From: VBDM01 sp964430565
GTDB taxonomy: Bacteria; Pseudomonadota; Gammaproteobacteria; Burkholderiales; SG8-39
Assembly: GCA_964430565.1 (NCBI GenBank)
Contig: CAYSFD010000051.1
Location: 1 to 64,000, forward strand
Direction of reading: 5' to 3'
Length of the DNA stretch: 64,000 nucleotides
The notes under the pieces are model-generated. The model was given only the letters and a program-made list of their open reading frames with translations, searched no databases and was not told where the DNA came from. Position 1 is the first letter of the stretch. Every line of letters starts with the position of its first letter. A program made the position numbers and the translations under genes. Positions 52,869 to 61,799 of this stretch are shown here, piece after piece.

Positions 52869-54707
52869 ATGAGCAAGAAGGACAAGGACGGCAAGGACAT
52901 CAAGGACATCAAGGACATGAGCCGCCGCAACCTGCTGAAGGCCGGCGCTGCAGCCGGCGTCTCGGTGGCGCTGGGCGGTCCCGCAGCAACGCACGCCAAC
53001 GAGCGCCACGGCGGCGGGTCCCACGGGAGGAAGTCCAGGGACCGCGAGCTCACGCTGGTCAACGGCAGGATCCACACGATGGACGATCGCAATTCCGTCG
53101 TCTCGTCGGTGACGATCCGCAACGGGCGCTTCGAATCCGTCGGCGGATGGGGCTGGAATTCGGGCGGCAGGGGCGAGGTCATCGACCTGCGCGGCCGCAC
53201 CGTCGTCCCCGGTCTCCTCGAGAGCCACACGCACTTCGTCAGCCTCGCCAACCGTCCCGGCTACCACGTCGCGCAGTGGGAGCTCGCGAACAACGTCGCC
53301 GAGGTCCTGGCGCTGCTTGCCGCGCGCCGCGCGCGCGGCGACGTGCCGGAGGGCCAGTTCATCACCGCGATGGGCGCCGGCACCCCGCGGATGTTCGCCG
53401 AGCTGCGCCTGCCGTTCCTTGCCGAGCTCGACCAGGCGGTGCCCGACCGGCCGGTATTCCTGTACCAGGGCGGCGGCGGCCCCGCGCGCGTCAACTCGCT
53501 GGGAAAGGCCTTCTTCGAGAGCGTATCCAACCCCACGGTCAGCGTCGGCGCCGACGGCTCGATTCCCGGCGGCAATCCGAACCAGGCGAGCGCCGCCCTC
53601 TACCACCTCAGGATCCGCCAGACCTTCGAGGACAAGAAGAGGAGCGCGCTCGATTCGATGGCGTTCTCGGCGCAGGTCGGAATCACCGCCAACCTCGACC
53701 AGACGCTGGTCGCGGTGGCCACCGGGACGCTCAACCCGGCAACGCTCGACCCGCAGCCGAACCACGCGCTCTTCAACCTCAACCACTTCCGCATGTACGA
53801 TGCGTGGCTGGCGCTGCACGCCGAGGGAAGAGCGTTCGTGCGCCTGCAGATGAACTTCCTGCACAACCAGGGGTTCATCGCCGAGCTCGGCGATCTCGCC
53901 CACCAGCTGCCCGAGCTGCGGGAGCGGCTCAAGAACCAGTTCCAGTTCTTCGGCGACGACATGCTGCGCACCGGCGCCATCGGCGAATGGGCGGCGCCTT
54001 TTGTGGCCTCCACCTCAACGAACGTGGACGGCTACCGGGTGTGGCTGGAAGCGCAGCGTCTCTGCGCCCAGGCGCGCTGGCGAAACGAGAACAGCCAGGC
54101 CGGCAGCCCGACGAGCACCGACAACATCGAGCAGGTCATTGCGACCTACGAGGCGATGGACGCCGAGTTCGGCATCAAGGACCTGCGCTGGGCCCTGCAG
54201 CATGCTGATCACGCGACGCCCGCGCAGCTCCAGCGGCTGAAGGCGCTCAACTGCGGCGTCTCGATGTCCGGCTTCCGCTGGCTGAACGGGGTCCCGCGCA
54301 CCGATGGACTGCCCGTTGGCCCGCTCTTCCCGCAGATCGTCGCGAGCGGCATCCCGGCCGGCCTGCACGAGGACGGTGTGCACATCGCGCCGCACAACCC
54401 GTGGTTCGCGCTGCACTACGCGACCACGGGCCTCAACGTGCTCGGTCAGCAGATCAATCCCGGCCAGCAGATCACCCGAGCGCAGGCACTGCACGCCTAC
54501 ACGCGCGGCAACGCCTGGTACCTGAACCGGGAGGACGACCTCGGCTCGATCGAGAAGGGCAAGCTGGGCGATCTGGTCGTGCTCGACCGCGACTACTTCT
54601 CGGTGAGCGACGCGGACATGCGCAGGGTCCGCCCGATCCTCACCGTCGTGGACGGCGAGGTCGTGCACGACTCCGGCGTGCTGCGGCGCGACCGGCGCCA
54701 CGATTGA
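52869..54707 (+). CDS. Tat-exported amidohydrolase family 3 (YtcJ-like) protein
   Basis: This is a metal-dependent amidohydrolase of the YtcJ-like family 3, 612 residues. ATG 52869 has GAGGAGG 6 nt upstream. A highly charged n-region built from KD repeats precedes the Tat motif SRRNLLKAG (twin arginines 19-20) and a hydrophobic stretch ending GGPAATHA, so it should be exported folded. The metal site HTH is in PGLLESHTHFVSLA, and later histidines in ALQHADHA and GLHEDGVHIAPH. Substrate is unknown. A strong terminator follows the gene. Confidence 0.85.
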   Translation: MSKKDKDGKDIKDIKDMSRRNLLKAGAAAGVSVALGGPAATHANERHGGGSHGRKSRDRELTLVNGRIHTMDDRNSVVSSVTIRNGRFESVGGWGWNSGGRGEVIDLRGRTVVPGLLESHTHFVSLANRPGYHVAQWELANNVAEVLALLAARRARGDVPEGQFITAMGAGTPRMFAELRLPFLAELDQAVPDRPVFLYQGGGGPARVNSLGKAFFESVSNPTVSVGADGSIPGGNPNQASAALYHLRIRQTFEDKKRSALDSMAFSAQVGITANLDQTLVAVATGTLNPATLDPQPNHALFNLNHFRMYDAWLALHAEGRAFVRLQMNFLHNQGFIAELGDLAHQLPELRERLKNQFQFFGDDMLRTGAIGEWAAPFVASTSTNVDGYRVWLEAQRLCAQARWRNENSQAGSPTSTDNIEQVIATYEAMDAEFGIKDLRWALQHADHATPAQLQRLKALNCGVSMSGFRWLNGVPRTDGLPVGPLFPQIVASGIPAGLHEDGVHIAPHNPWFALHYATTGLNVLGQQINPGQQITRAQALHAYTRGNAWYLNREDDLGSIEKGKLGDLVVLDRDYFSVSDADMRRVRPILTVVDGEVVHDSGVLRRDRRHD

Positions 54708-54772
54708 TAGCCCCCGGCGGGGGAGTGACCAGCAACCTACACTCGCTTTCCCAGGAGCGTGCCATGAAGCGA

Positions 54773-54806
54773 CCCTTCTTGCCCGAGAGGGCAAGAAGGG
54801 TTTTTT
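54773..54806 (+). terminator. Rho-independent terminator after the amidohydrolase gene
   Basis: CCCTTCTTGCCC (54773-54784) and GGGCAAGAAGGG (54789-54800) form a perfect 12-bp stem with loop GAGA, followed by six T residues. It lies 66 nt after the amidohydrolase stop and separates it from the convergent Bug gene. Confidence 0.92.
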
Positions 54807-54842
54807 CCAGGTTGCGCGGGTCGCGCGCGTGGCTGCTCAGTT

Positions 54843-55820
54843 CTAAAGCTTGATACCCGCGCTCTTGATGATCTTCGACCACTTCGCGGTTTCGCTAACG
54901 ATGAACTTCGCGAATTCCTCCGGGGTGCTGGCGCCGGCTTCGAGGCCTTGCTTGATGAGAACTTCCTGAACCTCCTTGACGGCCAGCGCACGCGCCACTT
55001 CCGCGTTGAGGCGCGCCACGATGGCAGCGGGCATGCCCTGGGGCGCGGCGAGGCCAAACCAGGTATAGGTCTCGAAGCCCGGTAATCCGGCTTCTGCCGA
55101 GGTCGGTACCTCGGGAAAGGCAGCGATGCGTTTGGTGCTGGCAGCGGCCAGTGCGCGCAGTTTTCCGGATCGTACGTGCTGTTCAAGACCCGAAGGCACG
55201 ATGAATGCGAGTTGAATCTGCCCGGCCATCAGGTCGTTGGTTGCGGCGGCCGCGCCTTTATACGGGACGTGCACGATGTCCACGCCCGTCATCGATTTGA
55301 ACAATTCACCCGCGAGGTGGGGCAGGGTACCGGTGCCGTTGGAGCCGAAGTTGAGCGTGCCGGGTTTCGCCTTCGCCAGCTCTATCAGCTCGCGCAGAGA
55401 GTTCGCCGGTACCTGGGCGTTCACCAGCAGCATGCTGGGCGCAACCGCCATCAAGCTTATCGGCGAGAAAGACTTGACCGGGTCGTAGCCGATATTTGGA
55501 TTCAGGAGGGGGTTGGTCACCAGCGTGGAAAGACTGCCGATCACCAGGGTGTAGCCGTCCGCAGGCGCGCGCGCCGCGGCTTCGGCCGCGATGGTGCCAC
55601 CGCCGCCGCTCTGGTTTTCGATCACGACCCGCTGGCCGAGGCCCTCGGCGAGCCTCGCGCCGACCACCCGGCTCGTGATGTCCGCAGGACCTCCGGGCGG
55701 GAAAGGCACTATCAGCCTGATGGGCTTGGCGGGGTAGGTTTGCGCTTGCGCCGCGCAGGCGAGCATCAGGGCCGCGAGCACGAGCAGTGCGCGGCAAAGC
55801 GAAAATAATCGTGAAGGCAT
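54843..55820 (-). CDS. Bug/TctC-family periplasmic solute-binding protein
   Basis: This is an intact Bug receptor of 325 residues. The signal peptide ends CAAQAQ; the mature chain opens TYPAKPIRLIVPFPPGGPAD. GTIAAEAAARAPADGYTLVI, VDIVHVPYKGAAAATNDLMA and PEEFAKFIVSETAKWSKIIK are typical family segments. It stands alone, with no TctA/TctB genes nearby. It is clearly different in sequence from the receptor at 45621, so not a recent duplicate. ATG 55820 has no strong Shine-Dalgarno. Confidence 0.93.
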   Translation of the reverse strand: MPSRLFSLCRALLVLAALMLACAAQAQTYPAKPIRLIVPFPPGGPADITSRVVGARLAEGLGQRVVIENQSGGGGTIAAEAAARAPADGYTLVIGSLSTLVTNPLLNPNIGYDPVKSFSPISLMAVAPSMLLVNAQVPANSLRELIELAKAKPGTLNFGSNGTGTLPHLAGELFKSMTGVDIVHVPYKGAAAATNDLMAGQIQLAFIVPSGLEQHVRSGKLRALAAASTKRIAAFPEVPTSAEAGLPGFETYTWFGLAAPQGMPAAIVARLNAEVARALAVKEVQEVLIKQGLEAGASTPEEFAKFIVSETAKWSKIIKSAGIKL

Positions 55821-56185
55821 CGTTGAGCTGAAAGATGCGTGTGCCTATTGTGGCGCTACGACCAACACCTGCAGTTTCTAACCTCGGACAGTAGCGCTAA
55901 GGACGTGGCGACTCCACAACGTGGGCAATCCGAGCACGTTTGAGCTGAGAGTGCCTTGGCTGATCGTGATCAATCTTGGCGCTGGCTCGACTTCACTTTA
56001 GTGGCCTGTTGGCTGTCTAGAACGGCTGGATACGGCCACTTCCGGCCCATCTGCTCGAAAAATTACGAAACTGAGCGTCAGGAAACCGATCAGAAACCTG
56101 TCGCTGGACTCTATCGATAGTCGGCCCGGTTGTCGGCCATTGCGGTCGTTCAAGTTGGCCGCCGTGGCCCGGTTTGTCCTCATCG
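55821..56185. other. Intergenic stretch without recognisable genes
   Basis: This 365-bp gap lies between the start of the Bug gene and the end of the CadC-like regulator gene. Base composition is lower in GC than the flanks. Short frames exist on the minus strand but lack ribosome sites and recognisable sequence. I see no clear repeat. Confidence 0.5.
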
Positions 56186-57745
56186 TCAAGCAACCGGATC
56201 CCACAGCAGCACCATCCTCTCACCCACATGACGCCCATGGGTTAGCGTCACTTCGCTCAAGGTGAGCTGTTCACGAAGTTGGCGCGCTACTGCTAGTGCG
56301 GTGCGAGCGTCGTCAAGATGCCCCAAGCGGTCCAGCGCCGCAGCCTCCAGAACACGCGTGAGATAGAGCTTTGAATCACGCCGGCTCGCAGTGCGCGCCT
56401 CCACCAGGGCTTCGTCGATTCGATTAGCCCTGAGCAGGAAAATACCCAGTGCCCAGCCCCAAAAACCAAGACGCCGGTCCCGTGGGCTTATCTTCATTCC
56501 GAAGCGAATTTTCTCGATGCCTGTCTCAAATTGCCCCATCAAGGTCAGTGCTGTGCCCAGAGCGACGTGGGCCTGGGCATTGCTGGGATCAATCTCCAGT
56601 GCTTGACGAAGTATTTCAGCGCCTCGGTCAAGGTGTCCCAGATCGCACAACGCGCAACCGGCGTAGCCCAGCACCTCGGAACTGCCATCATCCAATGCAA
56701 TTGCGCGATTGGCGGCATTCAGCGCATCGCTTTGCATGCTCGAAGGATCGGCAAGCAACCCGATATTTCTGGCCAGAGCGGTTAATAGCGCGTAGTGGGC
56801 ATGCCCCAAACCGAAAGACGGGTCGAGCGCCACGCTCTGTTGGAGATGGGACCGCGCCTCGGCCATGGCATCCTCACCCCAACCCTTCAAGGCGATCGCG
56901 CCGATAGCCTGATGGTAATGCGCCCACGCATTCTGGTTTTCGGGGCGCTGACGGCGAACATGCGCAATTTCCGCACGCCTGAGTTCGGGTTCAAGTTCCG
57001 TGATGATTCCGCGCGCGATGTCCTCTTGCAAGTCGAAAGCTTTGTCACGATGACTATCGAAGCGACCGCTCCACAGGACGTGCCCCGATGCCGCGTCCGT
57101 AAGCTGAGTTGAGATCCGAAGCACATCACCCACCGGGCGCACGCTGCCCTCGACCACGAAACGAACCCCAAGCTGAAGGGCGACTTCCGGCAGGCTGGCA
57201 TGCTGTCCGCGAAAAGCAAAAGACGATGCGTGGGAAATTAGCAAAAACCCGGAAACACGCGCCAAAAGCGCGATGACGTCTTCGGCCAGGCCGTCCGCCA
57301 GAAGATTCACATGGTGGTCATCCGACAGCACATTAAAAGGCAGCACGGCAATCGTGGGTCTGTCCGTGAAGGCTGCGGGGGCCTGTTGTGTCACGCTCTG
57401 AGACAACGCACCTTCTTGCCGTACGTCAAACGAAAGTCGATATCCGCGTCCGGGAATCGTGGTGATTGCCTTTCGGCCCAGAAGTTTGCGCAGCGCCGAC
57501 ACCTGCACCGACAAATTGTTTTCCTCAACGACCAGGCCAGGCCAGACGATTTCAAGCATCTCGCTTTTCGTGACGACCCGATCCCGGTGCGCCAGCAAGC
57601 ACAGCAGCACATCGAAAGCACGGGCGCCTATTACCGCCGGCGCACCCTCAACAAGCAACAGGCGCTCTGCCGGCCTGACTTCAAAGCGATCCAAGAAATA
57701 GTTGTTTTGCAAGCGCCTCCCCCGAACACTGCATTTTAGGGACAT
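56186..57745 (-). CDS. CadC-like winged-helix regulator with TolB-like and TPR domains
   Basis: This is a 519-residue one-component regulator. Residues about 15-105 form an OmpR-type winged helix (FDVLLCLLAHRDRVVTKSEM, VVEENNLSVQVSALRKLLG, TIPGRGYRLSF). A TolB-like/FlgO-like domain follows (PTIAVLPFNVLSDD at about 129-142, LADGLAEDVIALL, FVVEGSVRPVGDVLRI), then TPR repeats to the C-terminus. There is no obvious membrane helix, unlike CadC itself. It is divergent from the predicted hydrolase gene at 57904, its likely target. Codon use here is visibly less GC-rich than the neighbouring genes, a possible sign of transfer. Confidence 0.85.
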   Translation of the reverse strand: MSLKCSVRGRRLQNNYFLDRFEVRPAERLLLVEGAPAVIGARAFDVLLCLLAHRDRVVTKSEMLEIVWPGLVVEENNLSVQVSALRKLLGRKAITTIPGRGYRLSFDVRQEGALSQSVTQQAPAAFTDRPTIAVLPFNVLSDDHHVNLLADGLAEDVIALLARVSGFLLISHASSFAFRGQHASLPEVALQLGVRFVVEGSVRPVGDVLRISTQLTDAASGHVLWSGRFDSHRDKAFDLQEDIARGIITELEPELRRAEIAHVRRQRPENQNAWAHYHQAIGAIALKGWGEDAMAEARSHLQQSVALDPSFGLGHAHYALLTALARNIGLLADPSSMQSDALNAANRAIALDDGSSEVLGYAGCALCDLGHLDRGAEILRQALEIDPSNAQAHVALGTALTLMGQFETGIEKIRFGMKISPRDRRLGFWGWALGIFLLRANRIDEALVEARTASRRDSKLYLTRVLEAAALDRLGHLDDARTALAVARQLREQLTLSEVTLTHGRHVGERMVLLWDPVA

Positions 57746-57903
57746 TTAGCAAACACTTAGGAATTTCAAAGGACGGGGCGGGTTCGCAGGGAAGACACTA
57801 CAGCCACAGATCGGCAACCTTTACGTGTCGGCATCAACCCGGAGCGGGCATCAAGAATACGCCACTTGACTCCGGGCGCCCACCCAACCAAGCGAGGCAA
57901 GCC

Positions 57904-58725
57904 ATGACCCATCCAATTCCCGTTCGCAAGATGGCCTTCGAGGTGCCAGCAGCGGAGGATTTCAATCCGCTTTACATCGCAGGCAACGCAACCCTGTCCT
58001 ATATGCACACCGCCCTGGGCTTGTACGTCGTGCACCTGGAGCCCTTCATCGTGAAGTCCCTGCGCAAGGTGATGCCGCAGATCCGCGATGAGGCGCTCAA
58101 GGAGGAGGTGGACCGTTTTTGCCAGCAGGAATCACAGCACTACCAGCAACATGCCGACTTCAACAAGGTGGTGCTGGCGCGCAACTACCCCGGGCTGGAA
58201 GGGCGGCTCCATCGGCTGCGCGACGACTTCGAGGGCTGCCTGCACGAGCGGTCAGACCGCTTCCGCATCGGCTTCGTCGAGGGTTTCGAGTCCTACACCA
58301 GCCAGAGCGCGCTGACGCTGCTGAACAGCGGCTTCTACGAGCACAAGCGCAGCGAGCCGCGCTTTGCCGGCCTGTTCAAGTGGCACCTGCTCGAGGAGAT
58401 CGAGCACCGCAACGTGGCCTTCGACATCTACCAGCACCTGTATGGCAACTACCTGGTGCGCGCGGGCATGTGCTGGGTGGCGCAGCACCACCTGTTCAGC
58501 TTCTATGCCGATTGCATGCGCATCCTGTCGGCCGCCGAGGGGGAACGCAGCGGCGCGCGCTACCGCACGACCTTCAAGCACCGGCTGCTGTTCACCCGGG
58601 TCGATCCCTTCGTCAAGCGCCTGCGCACCATGTTGCCGGGGTACACGCCGCATGACCTCCGGATTCCCGCCGAGGTCGCCGAGCTGACGAATCAGCTGAG
58701 CGCCCAGGCAGCGAGCGTACAGTAG
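57904..58725 (+). CDS. Predicted metal-dependent hydrolase (PF10118-type, ferritin-like)
   Basis: This is a 273-residue all-helical protein of the predicted metal-dependent hydrolase family (COG3687). Putative metal ligands are in FCQQESQHYQQHADFNK and KWHLLEEIEHRNVAFDIY. The E..H and E..EH spacing resembles a diiron carboxylate site, so oxygenase or oxidase chemistry is as likely as hydrolysis. No signal peptide; cytoplasmic. Divergent from the CadC-like regulator, with a 158-bp shared promoter region. Codon use returns to high GC3 within this gene. Confidence 0.83.
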   Translation: MTHPIPVRKMAFEVPAAEDFNPLYIAGNATLSYMHTALGLYVVHLEPFIVKSLRKVMPQIRDEALKEEVDRFCQQESQHYQQHADFNKVVLARNYPGLEGRLHRLRDDFEGCLHERSDRFRIGFVEGFESYTSQSALTLLNSGFYEHKRSEPRFAGLFKWHLLEEIEHRNVAFDIYQHLYGNYLVRAGMCWVAQHHLFSFYADCMRILSAAEGERSGARYRTTFKHRLLFTRVDPFVKRLRTMLPGYTPHDLRIPAEVAELTNQLSAQAASVQ

Positions 58726-59011
58726 CTCGGTGCTTCCAGTCGCCGAGGAACTGCTAGCTCTTTCCCTGTGCCGTTGGAAAGCAAGGTCGCCCGCGCTACA
58801 AGTCAAAACGGTCGCTCCGCCTCCAGCGCAGAATGACGGATTCTGGCCGGGTGTGATCACTTGGCCAAATAACTCGGATGTCTCTTCAAGACGCGGAGCT
58901 GCCGTATGAGATACCGACCGGCAAGGTCTGCTCAGGGTCGAAAGCGGGCATTGCTTGCTTTAAGAGAACCTCAGTCCGCTGCCGGCAATCCGCGGCGCGC
59001 TGCTTCGCGGC
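58726..59011. other. Intergenic stretch, nothing recognised
   Basis: This 286-bp gap lies between the convergent ends of the predicted hydrolase and DUF885 genes. I see no gene, clear terminator or repeat; short frames on the plus strand lack support. Confidence 0.5.
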
Positions 59012-60850
59012 TCAAGGCGCTGTCTTACCGACGCTGCGCTCCCGCACGAACTCCTCCATCACCGTCTGCTCCAGCACGCGTGGCGGCAGCAGGCCCTGGG
59101 CGACGATGAAGTCGTTGAAGGCCATGAGGTCGAACTGCCGTCCCAGCGCGACTTCGGCCCGGGTGCGGAGCGAGCGCAACTGCAGGTAGCCGTAGTAGTA
59201 GGCGGTGGCCTGGCCGGGCGACTCGAAGGCGTAGCGGTCCACTTCCTGCTGGGAGAAGGGCTCGGAGATCACCACGTCCTCCATCAGGATGCGCTTTGCC
59301 TCGGCCGGCGTGATGCGGCCGAGGTTCACCATCGGGTCGAGGAAGGCGCGCGCCATGCGCAGCAGCCGCCACTGCAGCGAGACGAGCTGCGCCTCCGGGG
59401 GCAGGTAAGGCATCATCAGCGCCTCGCTGTACAGCGCCCAGCCTTCGACGTTGGCGCTGTTGAACGCGAAGAGGGCGCGCGCCATCGACACGCCGCGCTC
59501 GACCATGGAGGCGAACTGCAGCTCGTGTCCGGGCCGCGCCTCGTGCGCGGTGAGGGTCCAGGCCACGGCCTCGTAGCTGAAATCGTCCATCTTCTCGAGC
59601 GTCTTCGCGTGCGGGTTGGCGAGCGGGATGAGGAACTCGCCGTACTCGCCCTGGTTGCCGATCAGGCGCGGCGTGCGCATCTGCGGCGCGGGTGTCTGCG
59701 CCGCTTCGGACTCGGTGGCGAAGCGGATCGCGGCTTCGCGCGCGGGCAGGCTGATGAGCTTTTCGCGGCGGATGATCGCCTCGATGTCCTTCAGCACGCC
59801 GCGGTACAGGGCGAGCATGGCCTCGGGCTCGACCTGGCGTTTCTTCAGCTCGCGGATCACGTCGCGGTAGTCCGCGGAAGGGAGCCTCCTCGCCGCGGCA
59901 AGCTGCTTGGCCAGGACCTGCATCTGGTCGCGCACTTCCTGGAAGTCGGCCCCGGCGCGCTCGATCAGCTCCTCGGGGGTGATGGCCACGCCCACCTGCT
60001 TCAGCCGGTTCGCGTAGAGCGCGAGCGGCAGGCGTATTTCTGAGCGCGCGCGCGGCAGCACCGTTTTGCGCGCCCAGTCGTTGTAGTCGCGCAGCTGCCT
60101 GGCGAGCACCTCGAAGTCCGCCTGCCAGCCTTCGAGCTTCGCCTTCTCGAACAGCCTGGCGATGCCCTTCAGGAAGAACTCGGTCTTGTCGAGCTGCTGC
60201 CTGACCTCCTCGACGGTGGGGCCGATCAGCCCCGGCCTGGCGAGCTCTTCCTCGGTGCGCTCGCGCGCGCGCGTCGCGAGGGGCGTGGTGCCTGGCGCGA
60301 GGCCCGCGTAGCGCTTCAGGCGCACCAGGGCGCGCGCTTGCCGCTCGGGACGGTTGCGCGGGTCGAGCAGGCTCGAGAGGCCGAAGTTGACGATTCCCGG
60401 CGCGGCGACGTAGTTGATCAGGTAGCGGCGTTCCAGGCGCGCGGTCTCGATCACCTGCTCGCGCGAGGCGATCAGGATGTCGAGGTCCTGCCGCAGCTTG
60501 GGGTCGGTCTCGGCCGCGCGCAAGGCGCGCAGGGCGGCGAGGCGCTTCTCGGTCTGCGCGAGGTGGCGCTCGAAGAGGTTCGGGCCGAAGTCGGCTACCG
60601 CGGTGTCGAATTCCTCCTGCCCGGCGGAGGACGGTCCCTCCGGGAAGAACTGCCCCCGGTCGCGCAACACCTCTGCGGCGATCTTGTTGCTGCGCTCGAC
60701 CCAGGCGGGCGTCTCTGCCCCGGCGAGGGCGGCGAACGAAAGCAGCGCGGCGAAGGCGAGAATGCGCAGGTTTCCCGGCGCTGCCGCACCGCGATGGATG
60801 ATTTGGATCAAAGCTGGCGGAGCAAGGCTGCTTCCGTGCGAATGCTGCAA
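59012..60850 (-). CDS. DUF885 family protein, exported, putative metallopeptidase-like
   Basis: This is a 612-residue DUF885 protein. An N-terminal stretch of about 28 residues precedes a signal-peptide core (ILAFAALLSFAALAGAETPA), so the true start may be downstream of ATG 60850. The family signature appears as WTLTAHEARPGHELQFASMV, resembling a gluzincin-type HExxxGH motif, with EGWALYSEALMM 40 residues on. Most of the chain is helical. Family members are usually annotated as of unknown function; peptidase activity is an inference. It lies 62 nt downstream of the antitoxin gene on the same strand. Confidence 0.85.
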   Translation of the reverse strand: MQHSHGSSLAPPALIQIIHRGAAAPGNLRILAFAALLSFAALAGAETPAWVERSNKIAAEVLRDRGQFFPEGPSSAGQEEFDTAVADFGPNLFERHLAQTEKRLAALRALRAAETDPKLRQDLDILIASREQVIETARLERRYLINYVAAPGIVNFGLSSLLDPRNRPERQARALVRLKRYAGLAPGTTPLATRARERTEEELARPGLIGPTVEEVRQQLDKTEFFLKGIARLFEKAKLEGWQADFEVLARQLRDYNDWARKTVLPRARSEIRLPLALYANRLKQVGVAITPEELIERAGADFQEVRDQMQVLAKQLAAARRLPSADYRDVIRELKKRQVEPEAMLALYRGVLKDIEAIIRREKLISLPAREAAIRFATESEAAQTPAPQMRTPRLIGNQGEYGEFLIPLANPHAKTLEKMDDFSYEAVAWTLTAHEARPGHELQFASMVERGVSMARALFAFNSANVEGWALYSEALMMPYLPPEAQLVSLQWRLLRMARAFLDPMVNLGRITPAEAKRILMEDVVISEPFSQQEVDRYAFESPGQATAYYYGYLQLRSLRTRAEVALGRQFDLMAFNDFIVAQGLLPPRVLEQTVMEEFVRERSVGKTAP

Positions 60851-60912
60851 ATATTAGTACACATCCTGAACGTCAGTTTTCGGATCGAAACGAATCAGAG
60901 GCGTTGAGCGCC

Positions 60913-61242
60913 TCAGGCCGCGATCTTTTCTCCACCGGTAAACGCGCGTTGCAGTTCCCGCCGGGTCGCGCCGGTTGCCAGGATGGCGCGGACCATCAAA
61001 TCGATCGTCACGGAGGGGTCGCCGGCTTCGATCTTGGCGACGCGTGACTGGCTCGAGCCCATCCGTTGGGCGAGATCCACCTGGGAAAGGCGGCGCTTTT
61101 GCCGGGCCTGCTTGAGCGCGCCGGCGAGGGAGAGCTTCAGCTCCACCAGCGCGACCTCCTCGTCGCTCAACTTGAGGAAATCCTTGGCGCTGCCGACCTT
61201 CCAGCCGGCGGCGCGCAGTCTCTTCAATTTCGTGGCGTTCAT
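60913..61242 (-). CDS. higA: HigA-type XRE antitoxin
   Basis: This is a 109-residue antitoxin with an XRE/Cro helix-turn-helix in the centre (ALKQARQKRRLSQVDLAQRM, SSQSRVAKIEAGDPSVTIDL). It is preceded 4 nt by the toxin gene, the toxin-first order of HigBA-type systems; its ribosome site AAGGAG lies within the last codons of the toxin. It should neutralise the toxin and repress the shared promoter, probably through the palindrome at 61596-61615. Confidence 0.88.
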   Translation of the reverse strand: MNATKLKRLRAAGWKVGSAKDFLKLSDEEVALVELKLSLAGALKQARQKRRLSQVDLAQRMGSSQSRVAKIEAGDPSVTIDLMVRAILATGATRRELQRAFTGGEKIAA

Positions 61243-61246
61243 GGAG

Positions 61247-61585
61247 CTACTCCTTTATCGAGGCATAGCTTCGCAGCCTCGCTTTGCAGACCTCGATCAC
61301 GGTCTTGGGTGTCTTTTGCGTCGTCTTTGCAAACACGTCGAGAATCACGATCGCGTCGGCAGCGACGTGATAAACAATCCGCCACGTGCGGTTCGCGTCC
61401 TGCACGCGGAGCTCATGACAGGCTTTGCCGATGCTCGGCATGGGACGCGAGTGCGGGAGCGGAACTCTCTCGCCACGTTGCAAACGACGCAGCAGCACGC
61501 CTGCCTCGATCCGGGCCTCGGCCGAAAACGGCGGCGTCTTGATTTCACCGTGCAGCCACGCCAGCGGCTTGTCGGCCTGGGGCAT
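61247..61585 (-). CDS. higB: HigB-like RelE-superfamily toxin (Gp49/DUF891 type)
   Basis: This is a 112-residue toxin of the phage-derived Gp49/HigB-like group. KPLAWLHGEIKTPPFSAEAR and EAGVLLRRLQRGERV are strong family matches, followed by CHELRVQDANRTWRIVYHVA and VFAKTTQKTPKTVIEVCKAR, which hold the basic and aromatic residues expected for ribosome-dependent mRNA cleavage in RelE-type toxins. Start is ATG 61585. A predicted promoter places transcription start at or next to this ATG, so the toxin mRNA may be leaderless. It lies upstream of and is coupled to the antitoxin gene. Confidence 0.88.
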   Translation of the reverse strand: MPQADKPLAWLHGEIKTPPFSAEARIEAGVLLRRLQRGERVPLPHSRPMPSIGKACHELRVQDANRTWRIVYHVAADAIVILDVFAKTTQKTPKTVIEVCKARLRSYASIKE

Positions 61586-61592
61586 GAAGCGC

Positions 61593-61621
61593 AGTATATG
61601 TCAGACTTGACATATCCGCAA
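61593..61621 (-). promoter_or_regulatory. Promoter and operator palindrome of the higBA operon
   Basis: On the minus strand TTGCGG (61616-61621) and TATACT (61593-61598) are separated by exactly 17 nt. An 8-bp inverted repeat, ATATGTCA-GACT-TGACATAT (61596-61615), fills the spacer and overlaps the -10. This is a textbook place for an autoregulating antitoxin to bind. The -10 is only 7 nt from the toxin ATG. Confidence 0.75.
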
Positions 61622-61799
61622 ACCTCGCCCGGCGAAAGGCGGGCGCGTCGAGCCGGGCAGTTGACGATCGCGCGCCCCGGCACTTGAATCGCCTTGGTGT
61701 CGCTGTACGACGACACGTGAGCGTCGCGGCGAGCGCATTCCCGCGTTTCATCTCGCGGGAACCATCGTTTCCCCCTCCCAACAAAGTAGAATTCGCCCG

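Noticed and set aside
55998..56238. Small minus-strand frames in the gap after the CadC-like regulator
   Set aside because: They have no ribosome sites, no recognisable families, and overlap one another in different frames.
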